The notes beneath the pieces were generated by a model. It searched no databases, was not told the origin of the DNA, and saw only the letters and a program-made list of their open reading frames with translations. DNA of 64,000 nt, taken from Sialis fuliginosa (Eukaryota > Arthropoda > Insecta > Megaloptera > Sialidae). The DNA is taken from assembly GCA_961205875.1 (NCBI GenBank), contig OY540816.1, positions 6,396,701-6,460,700 on the forward strand, in the 5' to 3' direction. Of this stretch, positions 33,712-45,800 are shown piece after piece; the stretch's first letter is position 1; each line of letters starts with the position of its first letter. The position numbers and the translations under genes were made by a program.

Positions 33712-35054
33712 ACTGTTGCGGGGCCTCAAAAAAATACACCAAGGGCCACAAAATATCTTAAAACAACACTGCAGACAATGCTACATAAAAATCTAGTCAT
33801 GTAACTTTTCAAACAAATACTAATAATTTAAAAATCACTCTATACATAAAACATCGTTAAATTATTTATGCACTTATATGTTTCCTCAATAGATTCTTGT
33901 ACATTGTATAACCCTACAGATAAAAAGCGCACTTTCAGTAACGCAGTCTGGATTTATTCACCTCTCAAAAGTAATTAGCCTTAAATCAAAATGCATAGTC
34001 AATGCAGGAGAGAACATGAATGTGTATGAATACGTAATTAGCAGAGATGACATCTTTTGACACTCATGTCAACTACTTGCAAATTGATGGGAAAACTTTC
34101 TCATTGCCTCGCGCGTAGACAGTCGTATCCTTTGCACGCTCGACTGTTAACTTGCGAACATTAAATTTAATTGTTTAGTTTTTCTATGTCATACTACAAT
34201 ATTGCTTCTCAAACTTTTTAATTGTGATACTACCTTTAAAATGTAAAGTTAATCTGATTTTAATAGAGCATATCTTCGTTGTTCTATGAAAAATCCATTC
34301 TTGATAAATTTACATTATTTGCACCATGTTATTGCCAAAATAATAATCTACGAATCAACCCTACTCTACATCCCTTACTCTTACAAAACTTAGGACCAGG
34401 GGTTTCGGCTGGGCGATGATGAATCAGTCAGTCAGGACATGTTATTATATGTATATATAGATAAGTCTTCATCGAAAATCAATGATAAGGTGAATACAGA
34501 ATTGGTATAGAAAATAAATTATTTTTATTTAAAAAAGGTATCGTTATTTACTTACCTTAAGTTAAATTCCATTCCTCCTAAACTAAATAACTTTATCAGC
34601 CTTTATAACATTTAAAATTAACGTCTATGCTATCCTTACCTTCAAAGTGAAAATTAAGATTCTGTGAGAAAATAAAGTTTAAATAACATTTGAAAGTTAT
34701 TACAAATCTAAGAACAGTGTAGGTGGATCAATAATTTAATATTAAAGTAAAAAAAGTTTATAATGAAATTAATAAGTACTAAATACTTCTAAATATAACA
34801 AATAATAAATTGTTTATTTTTCAATAAGATTTAAAATTTATTGAAAATTTTAATTAATTAATTGCCCGATTCCTATTGACCTATGACAATTCTTATTCTA
34901 GGGAAACTAATTATGATTTAATACGAGATTATTGAAACAATTATTATGTTTAAAGAAAAATAAAGGATAACAGATACATAATAATAATATAAATAATGTT
35001 CAAATTAATTTTTTGAATTATTGTGTTTGTTTATAAAAAATGATTTCATATAAA
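33712..35054. other. A/T-rich DNA without recognised genes
   Basis: Apart from the short Helitron-like tail at 34395 nothing was recognised. The stretch 33970-34180 is somewhat more complex in sequence but has no frame. Confidence 0.4.
34395..34462 (+). mobile_element. Possible Helitron/HINE 3' terminal fragment
   Basis: GGGTTTCGGCTGGGCGATGA, TGAATCAGTCAGTCAGGACA and a TATATATAGATAAG end resemble 3' tails of insect non-autonomous Helitrons. No 5' counterpart was found. Confidence 0.35.
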
Positions 35055-35754
35055 ATATCGGTATGGAGAACCATACATGACTTCCATGTTCTTTAATTTA
35101 TTTTTAAATAATTTTTAATATATGAGAAATTTCAATGGGATTTGTCAGAAATAAAACTCACATTTGTATTATAAATATTAGTTTTTTAAAGTCCTAATAT
35201 CAAAAACATAAAACACATTCGTAGAATAACTAATTTGACAATTTGAATTTAGTTACATTTGTTTCCAAGGCAACATGAATTACTGACGTATTACGTATTA
35301 ATTAGTATTTAAAATTCAAATTTTGAGGGTGTTTTTAACCTCTTCAATGGCTGTTTAGATACGTACAAATAATAAATGTCCCTTAGATTCAATTAAACTG
35401 CAAATGTACCTAATCTTATCAAAATTAGTAAGATAATACTCGCAATGTTCACTTTTTAGACGAAAAAAGTTACAAAATTTCGAATATTTCCAAAACCTCT
35501 AATCCGATTAGCACCAATAGGTCTGGAGTACTCACTGAGATAAACATTTTCCCCAAAAAAAATTCAGATCGGTGTATTTTTACAGTAGTTATCGTTAACA
35601 GAAAGAAAATTCTACATCCGCACAGCCGCCATGCGGAAATTAACTTTTCTTTAAGTTTTGAAGTTAGTACAATCAGAATCTGTCATTATCTCGGACACGA
35701 TTTTTCGATGGTATTACAATACTTCCATTTCCATCAGAACATGGATGTAAAAAT
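35055..35754 (-). mobile_element. HINE-like element, family A (copy 5, diverged)
   Basis: This minus-strand copy has both ends recognisable, but the microsatellite is nearly gone and several short deletions lie near the 3' end. It is the most diverged full-span copy in the window. Confidence 0.72.
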
Positions 35755-36978
35755 AGGATTTTAATTTTATGTAAATGTTACATCACATATTTAACCTATT
35801 TTTAATAGGATATGAGTGTTTATTTACAACGTCATGTTTACTTTACTAAATAAATTTAATAAAAACAAATACAAGCTAAATTTTCGTTGTTTAAAACGAA
35901 AGTTTTGGTAAAATATAATATTGTAGTAGGTAGGTACCTACGTCTTCGTTTTAATTAGTTTTCAGCCGTGCATCTACTCGGAATTTATGTATGAGTAACT
36001 GCTAGTGCGAAATCTCAGCAGTTGGCAACAATTCAATGCAGACAAAATAGCAGGCATTACACCAGTTATAGGATGCTCTAAACTTTGTCTAATGATTAAT
36101 TCTAGTTTCATCTTAGATGTATGTGAATTATTAATCCTAGTTAGTAATGAAATACCTAATAATGCATAATGCTTTGTTTTGGCTGAATTATCTAATATAG
36201 CAATGTCATTTATATAAATAATTACTAAAACAAATCTTGAACGAACTTAATTATAGTTAAATAATTTAACTATTGATGTCTTTCGTAAATTAACCCATTG
36301 ACGCCCAAAAGAAAACTAAAACATGCAGAAGATTTTTTTAAATGAAATTAAGTACACATACAATATATTTAACTAAATATTACAAGAAAAACTTTTTTTT
36401 TATATTTAGAAAAAAAAATAACGATGTGCATTTGAGCGAGTAAATTTGGCAGATATGAAGTCTATTTTGTGTGAGACTGCTTTTCTGATATCATTTTTTT
36501 TAGATAAATTACATTTAAAAATCAAGTTATATGTAAATTTAAATAAAATTCGAAATCTCATGCTTCAGTTGGATAAAATATATTAGCATATCACATGCCT
36601 CGATTCATATACAAATAATTCGCAGCAATTAAAACACGTTTAAATACTCATGAAACTAATAACGTTAACAGATTTTGTTTGTTGCACTACTATCATCTGA
36701 TTTTTAAGGAATTATTGTGAATTAATATCCATAGAAAGCAACACGAATTATAAAATGAGATGTATACAAGTGTGTACCGTGGGCGTTAATGGGCTAAAAT
36801 CTAAACCAAAGCCCTTTTTTATAAGAGCGATAGACTTTTACCATTCAACTATTCAATTATAAGTTAGGTATTTATAAGTACGATAACGAAATTTGATGAA
36901 AAAAAAAACAATAAAAATAATGTACTTTGTAGGCATATTTTTAAAACAAAAGGCTAGAAAAATTATATTTATAAATAG

Positions 36979-37927
36979 TTATTTGTATATCTAGTGTGTA
37001 AAATGATAGTTTTTCGCACGATAGTTGAGTGCGAAAAACGCATTTTACACCCGAGGTGCACACAATATTTTTTCTACAACCCTATTGATTATACAGTGTA
37101 TTCCAAGATGATTAAGCCATAGGAAATTTAACATGGGGACAATTAGAAGGGTTGTAGTAACCTTTGATCGAATTTAACGATGTGTGATTGGTGCATTTTG
37201 AAATGCCGCCACAAAATTTAGTAAAATTGTCATTAGTATTTTGTTTTCAATTTTATATCTGCCAAAAAATATTTTTATAATTTTATCTAGGATGCTTACT
37301 TTAATTTTATTAATGTATTTTATTCTTTATTAAAGTTGAAAACAAAATACTGTTGATTAATTTAAAATTTATCAGTTAGTTTCGAGGCGGCATTTCAAAA
37401 TGCACCAATCACACATCGTTAAATTTGACCAAAGGTTACTACAACATTTCTAATTGTCCCCATGTTAAATTTCCTATGGCTTAATCAACTTGGAATACAC
37501 TGTATAATATTAACAATAATATAATATTAAAATTCAACTCTAGTAAGCTTTGGATAAAATTTTTGACAATTCTATTTTCATTCAAATGAGTTTCATAATT
37601 TTTTATTCTATAATATAAGATGGATAAGTTGTGATAATGAAAAAGAACATAAGTGTGCACCACCAGAGATATCAGAAGCTGCAAATTCTGTAGTTTTAAA
37701 TTTACTATCTGCAAAATCTAAATTGATATATGAAAATTACACATAATTCCATGAATTGTACCAAGAAAAAACCTTAAGGTATTGTTTATATGTTATTTAA
37801 TTTTATTAATAATTAAAACATATGTGTTACTATGGAAACACTTTTACGCACGGTGAGCGCAAAAGTACTACTTTACACACTGAAATGTCAATGAAAAAGC
37901 CTACATTTTTACACGGTTGTAGAAAAA
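36979..37927. mobile_element. Element H (copy 2), with MITE G nested
   Basis: It matches copy 1 on both sides of the G insertion. The coding remnant at 37651-37779 reads KCAPPEISEAANSVVLNLLS and AKSKLIYENYT-stop-FHELYQEK. It shares the in-frame stop of copy 1, so both derive from one already dead master. Confidence 0.6.
37094..37502. mobile_element. Foldback MITE G (copy 2, 409 bp), inserted in element H
   Basis: The ends and arms match copy 1, with a ~100-base insertion in the central loop. It is TA-flanked. Element H at 8043 gives the empty site (TTATTATATAATATTAAC), so the TA duplication is directly shown. Confidence 0.88.
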
Positions 37928-39588
37928 ATAAATTTATTCATAAATTTAATTAATCCTTAATCAAATAAAGTAATTTATCAAAACCATTGTTTTAAGTTTA
38001 TATTTATTCAAAACAAATTAACAATCTTAAAACAAAGTTATGTTATCATTACCCCTTACATTACTAAAATTGGTCCGCCACAAGTCATGAATAATCTCTC
38101 CAAAGATGAAAAAATATTGAATGCGTTTCAGCTATCAGATTGAAAATTTGAACAAACCAAGTTTTCGCATTAGCCCCCGCTCGAGTTACTTCTTGACGAT
38201 AATTTTGTAAGCGTTCGCGAACTTGAAGTTGACATTAAACTGGTTCTTTTATGTTCGGAATTTTACTTAGTTAATTCGTGCTTTCATTCGGTTTACAAGT
38301 TTTCTTCTGTCTTTTTACACAGACGATAAGATCATTTGATTATTCCAGATGAGTTTAGTTTAATTATGCAAAAGTTCTTGTGCTCTTGAATTTTATGTCA
38401 TGTAGCAAACACAAAATCAAGTACTTGTTTTTTCTTCGACGACTTTGATGATTTTCAGTCGAAGTGAACATCAAAGCTATAAAGGTATTTTTTGTTTCGC
38501 TTAGATAACCCATTATTTTAAATTATTATTATTATTTTATATAAGCACACCCAAAGCAAGCTTTGAAGTGTGGTATTACTCTCGTCCTATTATTTTTTTC
38601 GTATGAAAATTGATAAAATGAGCATTATATATTAAATTTCTTCAGTAACCCCCTTACATGTCTACATTTTCTGAATGAGAACATTACAGTCTCCATATTT
38701 ACTTAATTTAATATCGATTGGATTTAATTTTCTGTCATAAAAATATAAACAAAGTTCAATTTGTCGTTTTAGATCCATTTTTACACAACGGCAACAAACT
38801 GCAGCTCGCAATACGTAATAAATTAACATCAAACCTTTTGAAAACGCTTCATCTATTTGCAGAATAGAACCCTATTAAAACTCAGCCAAATTGGATAACT
38901 AGAAGTAAGAAAATTTGCATTTTATTTAAATATTTTTACGTATTTTCACGGTAAATTTTTTGGCAAATATATAGTGATTCGAAAAGGTTTGAAAAATATC
39001 CGCTAAGCGCGACCGTCGCGTTTTATTCATCTATTTACATCTGTCATTATAGTTAAAAAATGTACATTTAAATTTTGTATTGTATTAAATAATGTTATTG
39101 TCACTTATTGTTTGATACGTTTTTCTATGAAAATATCGACGGTAATAAACATCTGGATATTGTTCTGTGTTCTGAATTTCATACATTTCATTATTATAAA
39201 CAATTAAAGAATTTGCAGCCAAGAAAATATATAATATCTCGAAAACAACAGCTCTAAATTATTTTTGATTTATAGCGAATTTTTCTGTATACTGTTCTGG
39301 ATTTTTTTTACAAAAACTAAACAGTACAAAATATTTTATCATACGTTTATTTCAAATATATGTAGTTGCTGCTATTAGAAAGTTAAATTTATAATTTTTT
39401 TCTGTATAACCTCCTCCGAGAAGTGAGACAGTATACGCGCCTGAAATCCTGATATAAATTGTTTTGTATAATAATATGCAATCTATGTAATACACTATCA
39501 CTAATGAAAATAACACCAAAAAATGTACGATTATCTAATAAATAAATAAAACATTTGATAGACTAAAACTAAACAATTTGTTTTACAG
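37928..39588. other. A/T-rich DNA upstream of the first visible spondin exon
   Basis: No repeat with another copy in the window was found, and no upstream spondin exon. The stretch 38060-38470 has mixed composition without a long frame. It is presumed intron. Confidence 0.45.
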
Positions 39589-39800
39589 GTAGATCTCACG
39601 ATACCACATTCGCATTATGGAAAGTCGGAAGAAGAGCTTCGGCCGGCGTAAAAGAATTCGCCGAAACGGGCAGATCGGATCTCCTGGAGGCACAAACGCA
39701 AGGAGATGGTGGCGTGTACGATGAGTTCAGCGCACCGCCCGTCACAGCTGGTGCTGGACGAACGGAGGCTGAGTTCTTTGTTGATGGCAACCATTCGAGG
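39589..39800 (+). CDS. mspo: Spondin gene exon (first visible), spondin domain
   Basis: The acceptor is TTTTACAG and the donor GTAAGG. The exon opens with the last two bases of a split codon, expected to be Gly. It then reads RSHDTTFALWKVGRRASAGV and KEFAETG, the conserved middle of the spondin domain that follows the W-S-x-x-G-x-SH segment. Its GC-rich codon use stands out against the A/T-rich flanks. The protein before this point must come from an upstream exon that was not recognised here. Confidence 0.88.
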
Positions 39801-42800
39801 GTAAGGTTTTTTTTTTTTTAATTTTTTGAACTTAATTGTTTACATTAAGCACTATACATACCGGGTGTTTCAGACCACCCGTCCACTATGTTTTACGCCC
39901 TAACTATTGAATGATAAACTGATTATGTATGCAGATGACTTGACCGTTTTAGTGACTAGTAAAAATATTAAAGAGACGATCTCAGTTGCTACTGAGGTTG
40001 TAAAAAGTTTTGAAAAATGGTGTTATAGGAATCAATTAATAGTCAATATAAATAAAACTAAGTTTATTAATTTCCGGCTTACAAAAAATTCAAATATAGA
40101 TGGTCTTGAACTAAATCAGACCGCAATAAATCTAAGCGAAAACGTTAAATTACTTGGTGTTTGTGTAGATCAAACACTCAAATTCGTATTACATATCAAT
40201 GAAACGTGTAAAAAATTAAATCAGTTAGCTGCTCAAATTAGATTACTAAAAAAATTTCTCACACATGAACAATTAATAATATTTTATTATGCACATGTAT
40301 ACTCGACGATCAAGTATGGCATTTTTGTTTACGGACGAAGCTCTGACGCTGACCGAATTTTTATCCTACAAAAAAAAATTATCAGGCAAATTTTTAATTT
40401 AAATAATAGAGACTCCTGCAGAGATATATTCTTAAATAATAAAACTTTAACTTTTTATGGGATATACATATTTATATGAAACCACTTCTTATATGATGCT
40501 AAACAATTATTTTGAAAAAGCTGGACCATCAACAGCACAGTATAACACGAGAAATCAAAATAATTTTGATTATATGCATAGAACTACCTTCTACGAAAAA
40601 TCACCAATATATATACAGGTTTTAAGCTTTTTTATAAATTGCCTGCGAACATTAAGACTGAGAAAATCGTTAATGTATTCAAAAATAAACTTTGAGAATA
40701 TCTCATTAACAAAAACATTTATAATATAAATGACATAATTTAATTATTTTATGTTATATGTTCTTTTTATGTATTATTTTTTTTCTGACTTTTTGTACAC
40801 CACATTGTATGGTCCACACAAATAAATTATTATTATTATTATTATTATTATGATTGATAAAAAATTTACTATACCGGGTGGTCTATTTAAATTGAGACAA
40901 GTAAATATTTCGAAAACTAAAAAATTTCAGAGAAAATGTTTGGTACAAAAGTTGCAGGGTTAGAAGGGGGAAAACTAATGAATGTAAAAAAAATGAACTT
41001 GAGTGTATGTTTTAAGGTCATTTTGAGGTCAACTTCATTTTTTTAAATGGAAATATATATATATTTTTGCATATTCGTATTCTACAATAAAAAGTAAATA
41101 ACTTTTGTCTAAAAAGTTTTTTCGAAAACCTTCCTGTTGAAACCACATTCTTCTTTTTTCTTCATCAGTTAGCTTATGTAGTTCATATAGCGCTTGATCC
41201 AAAAAGTTTCGATATTTTACACCATTCAAGTTTCCATAACAACAATTTATTTGGAAAGGCTTTCAGTTTTCCAGTTTGGCTAGGCTTTCGAATTATTTTG
41301 AAATATCTAATTATTATCATGTTGAAAAATGTATTGAAGTTGATGGTTATCACTTCGAATATTTATTATTTACATTAATAAAACATTTTAAATTTCCATT
41401 ATTTTTAGTTTCATTTTTTCTAGAAGATTAATTTTAGATATTTTTAACAAAAAAAAATAATTTTTTTTTTTATTAAAATTGGGATTTAAAAAAACTTTTT
41501 AGACAAAAGTTATTTCTTTTTTGTTGTAGAATACGAATATGTAAAAAAATATATACATATATTTCCATTTAAAAAAATGATGTTGACCTCAAAATGACCT
41601 TAAAACATACACTCAAGTTCAAATTTTTTACATTCATTAGTTTTCCCCCTCCTAACCCTGCAACTTTTGTACCAAACATTTTCTCTAAAAATTCTTGGTT
41701 TTTAAAATATTTACTTGTCTCAATTTAAATAGACCACCCGGTATATATCGACCCTAAAGAATTTCAGGAAAATATTTTCAACCCACTAAAACTTTTCCTT
41801 GGGGGGTAGTTTAAGGGGTACATGCACGTTTCTCAGCAAAATCAAATGGAACGGTATATCCAAAAGTAGATAATTTTGAAGATCATAAAAAAGTAAGAAA
41901 CTTTTGTAAAAAAAATGTTTCATACATTCAATTGTTTAGAAAATATGGCGACTTGATCCTAAATTTTAGGGTTTTACTAAAATTGCTCTAGTTTCGTTAA
42001 ATATTAATTAAATTTTATTTTTAAAATTTGTTTTGGAAGTAGAAATAACGAACTTTCTAATGATGTATGATTATTTGAGATTTGCATAATTTAAAGTGTC
42101 ATACGCGACTTTTGTTAAGAAAAATTTTAATTTAAAATTATAATTTTTTTTTTTAATAAAATTTATAATTTTTTAAATAAATTTAATTTTATATACCTAG
42201 ATGCACCCTCCTGGAAATAATCCTGCCGGCGCCCATGAAGACAGTAGATATCTGATATTACAATTGATTTTGTTAAGAAACATTAGTTAAATAGATAAAT
42301 TTCAATATAAAAATTAAAAAATATAAGTTTCTCTTGCATTAATAAGTTATATCATCAACCTTGCATTTATGATCTATTATTATTAACAAAGCGAACATAG
42401 TTCGCTTTATTGGTAGTAATGTCATACAATGTGATTATTAATTAAACTACAAATGTTTACAGGTGTCATTAATGTCCCGTATCGTCCCATCGCCAGATTG
42501 GTTTATCGGACTGGAAAGCTTCGATTTGTGTGTTAATGGGAACTGGCTTGACAGCATCACAATTGAGGTGAGTAAGAGATTATTAAAGTCACTCTAGTAA
42601 TGGTGTAATGGTGTTTAATAATGTACAGCTACTATCAAATAAATATTATGATCCAACGTGAATTTTCCATAGATATATTCTACAGTGTATTCCAAGTTGA
42701 TTAAGATATAGGAAATGTAACATGGGGCAATTAGAAGTGTTGTAGTAACCTTTGGTCAAATTTAACGATGTGTCATTGGTGCATTTTGAAATGCCGCCAC

Positions 42801-45800
42801 AAAATTTAATAAAATAGTAATTAGTATTTTGTTTTCAAATTTATATATGTCAAAAAATATTATTATAATTTTATCGAGGATGCTTAAATTAATGAAATTA
42901 AAGTTGAGAACAAAATACTGTTGATTAATTTAAAATTTATCAGTTAGTTTCGAGGCGGCATTTCAAAATGCACCAATCACATATCGTTAAATTTGATCAA
43001 AGGTTACTACAACACTTCTAATTGTCCCTATGTTAAATTTCCTATGGCTTAACCATCTTGGAATATACTGTATGCGAGTATACGTAACTAAATAATCAAT
43101 TAAATTTAAATTAGTAGAAATTAAGAAATTTTCAGTGACATTGAACTCATTAATATATAATAATAACAGTTCTTATTCTCTCATTAAAAATTGACTAATT
43201 AAATAAAGTAGGTACCTTGATATTAAAATATCTTTACGCGTAGGATTTGTATTCAAATTTAATTCAATAAAGAACTTATTAATTCATATTCAAATAAAAG
43301 CTTATAAAAAGGTCTTGTTTCGCCGTATTGTGATTTTTTTACTTAATAATTATTAGATTAATAATATAATTATACTTGAATTAAATCTCGATTTTAAATT
43401 GGTAGGTACTTACTTTTACAATTACATACAAGACCGTAACTAGAGGCTCTCTCTGGGGGTCCCGGGGCAAGAAGTGACCCAGCCCCTCCCCCCCCCCCCC
43501 CCCAAATACACAAAGATAAAAATTGAAGACCTTTTTTATCCTTACTTGTAAATGTAACACTTATTACTAATTTTGATTTTAATTACCTTTTTTTCCGCCA
43601 ATTTGAATTTTACACTTCTTCCTAATTTTTATGTAAAATTCAAGTTGACAACGAAAAAAAAACTGTCATTTTTGTAATAAGTGTTACATTTTCAAGTTAG
43701 AACCAAATAAAAAAAAGTTTTACTCTGCCGCGGGACCTCTAGTTACGGCCCAGATTACATATATACCAAACTATACTCTATTTCATTTAAGAATGCAGTG
43801 GTTGCCGGGGTTTTGACGGTACGAATCGTGCATTCTACCGTCAAAAACCACAGCAACCACTGCATTCTTAAATGAAATTGAGTATAGAACGTATATAGAA
43901 CATAATAATATGCGTATTGCAAACGTTTAAACGACTGCTTCGACCACGAACGTTCATTATTGATTATATTATACCGTGTGATTAAAACCTATTAATCAAA
44001 TATTTAATCAACTGAACCAAATTATAAGTATTTATAAGTGCCTCTTTAAAAGTGTTAAAAATAAAATAAAAATATCGAAGGTTAAAACGCAATACATCGC
44101 AAAGTTAATGTCACGTTCAGTAGTCTCTTGTAAGCCTTGATGCCCCTGAGATGTACTTGAGAGTCACGTACGCTGATAGTATTTGGCGACCCTTATTTTC
44201 TGCCTTTTCCTAGGATCTCAAGACAAACAATACTCGTACCTTCCTCTTTAACCTTCCTGAGTTCATTAACAAAGGCACAGTTATGGAGAGATACGTTACG
44301 TAAAAAATACTATGTTTCTACCCCTCCCCCCCCCCGCCAACCTAAAATATAATTAAATTTAATTATACGTATGTATAACAGTCAATGCATCTCAAAAATT
44401 TGTTTCATCCTTAATAAATGCTGAAAATCATAATATGTGCCCCATAAACACACCATAGTTAATTGTGGAAGTTTTCTACTTAAACTTAACCCTTATCCTG
44501 TAACAAAAAAATTACACATTCTGTTTTTTTGGGTAAATTTTGCCCAACACAATTTTATTCGATTATTTACACTTTTCGCTTGTGATTTCAATTAATGAAT
44601 GGATTTTACAGATAAATAAATTACATGTTTTACATTTTGTAGCATATATAGTGCTGTTGGATATGTTTGGGTACATATGAGAACGTGCTCTCGTAAATTT
44701 TTATTTATTTTGAGGCTGTATAAAAGTGTCGATCGAAAATAGGAAATTTTCACGGATCGGATCGTAACAGTGCGCAAAAGTTCATTAATACAAGCATAAC
44801 GCCACCAATTTTTTTGAAGTCGGTCAATATCTTCAGATCGCGCAATGATCCCAAGAAAAAAAATTGTGTAGGGCTAACATCAGGAATAGTGTCTTTAGGG
44901 CAACTGTTGTCATGCTCTCAAATGCCTATCTTTGACAATAAATCACAATTTGTTACGAAATAAAATAATAGTGACTATAATAGTATACAGCAGCGATTCT
45001 CAACCTGTGGGGCGCGCGAGCATATCGAGAAAAATGAGAAAAAAAACATCTGCCAAGTAAATGCACAGTGCTTCCTCGTGCTAAATTCACTAAAACCGAT
45101 AGTGTTCAGATAAATTGCCTGGCATTGGTTAACTATTTAATTTTTATACAAATTTTACTAAAAAATCTTAGTTCGAAATTTTTCTTAAAACGCACCAGAA
45201 TATTTTTCATATATTTTTAATTTTTTGATAATTTCAATCTAAATCTAAATTTATGCAAATGTCAAAATGACATTTAAAACGTCAAAGTGACATTTAAAAC
45301 GCCAAAATGACATTTAAAATGTCAAAGTGACATTTCATATATCCAATCAAATATCAATTTAGAAAAACAAAACACGAATTTTTAAAATAAATTGAGATAT
45401 ATCTTTGTAAGGGAATATTTTACAACAAACGTAGTAGACCCATATTATAGGAAATTTGATGCTCTACAAAAAATATTCTATAAAATTTTCTCGTAACATG
45501 TGTCATTCTTGAGATATCTTGAAAAAAAATATATTTTGGGGTGTCACCCCTCCCCCTTAACACGATTTTGATGATTTTGAAATGGGACCGTCCTCAAACC
45601 AAACCCAACCATTCGACCAAATTTCAATAATATCGGTTCAGTGGTTCATGAGTTATGCGTGTGACAAGGATTCAGGGGACAGACGGACGGACGGACGGAC
45701 GGACGGACGAACGGACGGACACACGGACAGACAGACAGACACGGAACGAAAAGTGTTTGTCTTGACGTGAAACGGATAAATCAATTTAAAATTTTGAAAT

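Noticed and set aside
39596-39790. Minus-strand frame MPSTKNSASVRPAPAV
   Set aside because: It is an antisense shadow of the GC-rich spondin exon at 39589-39800.
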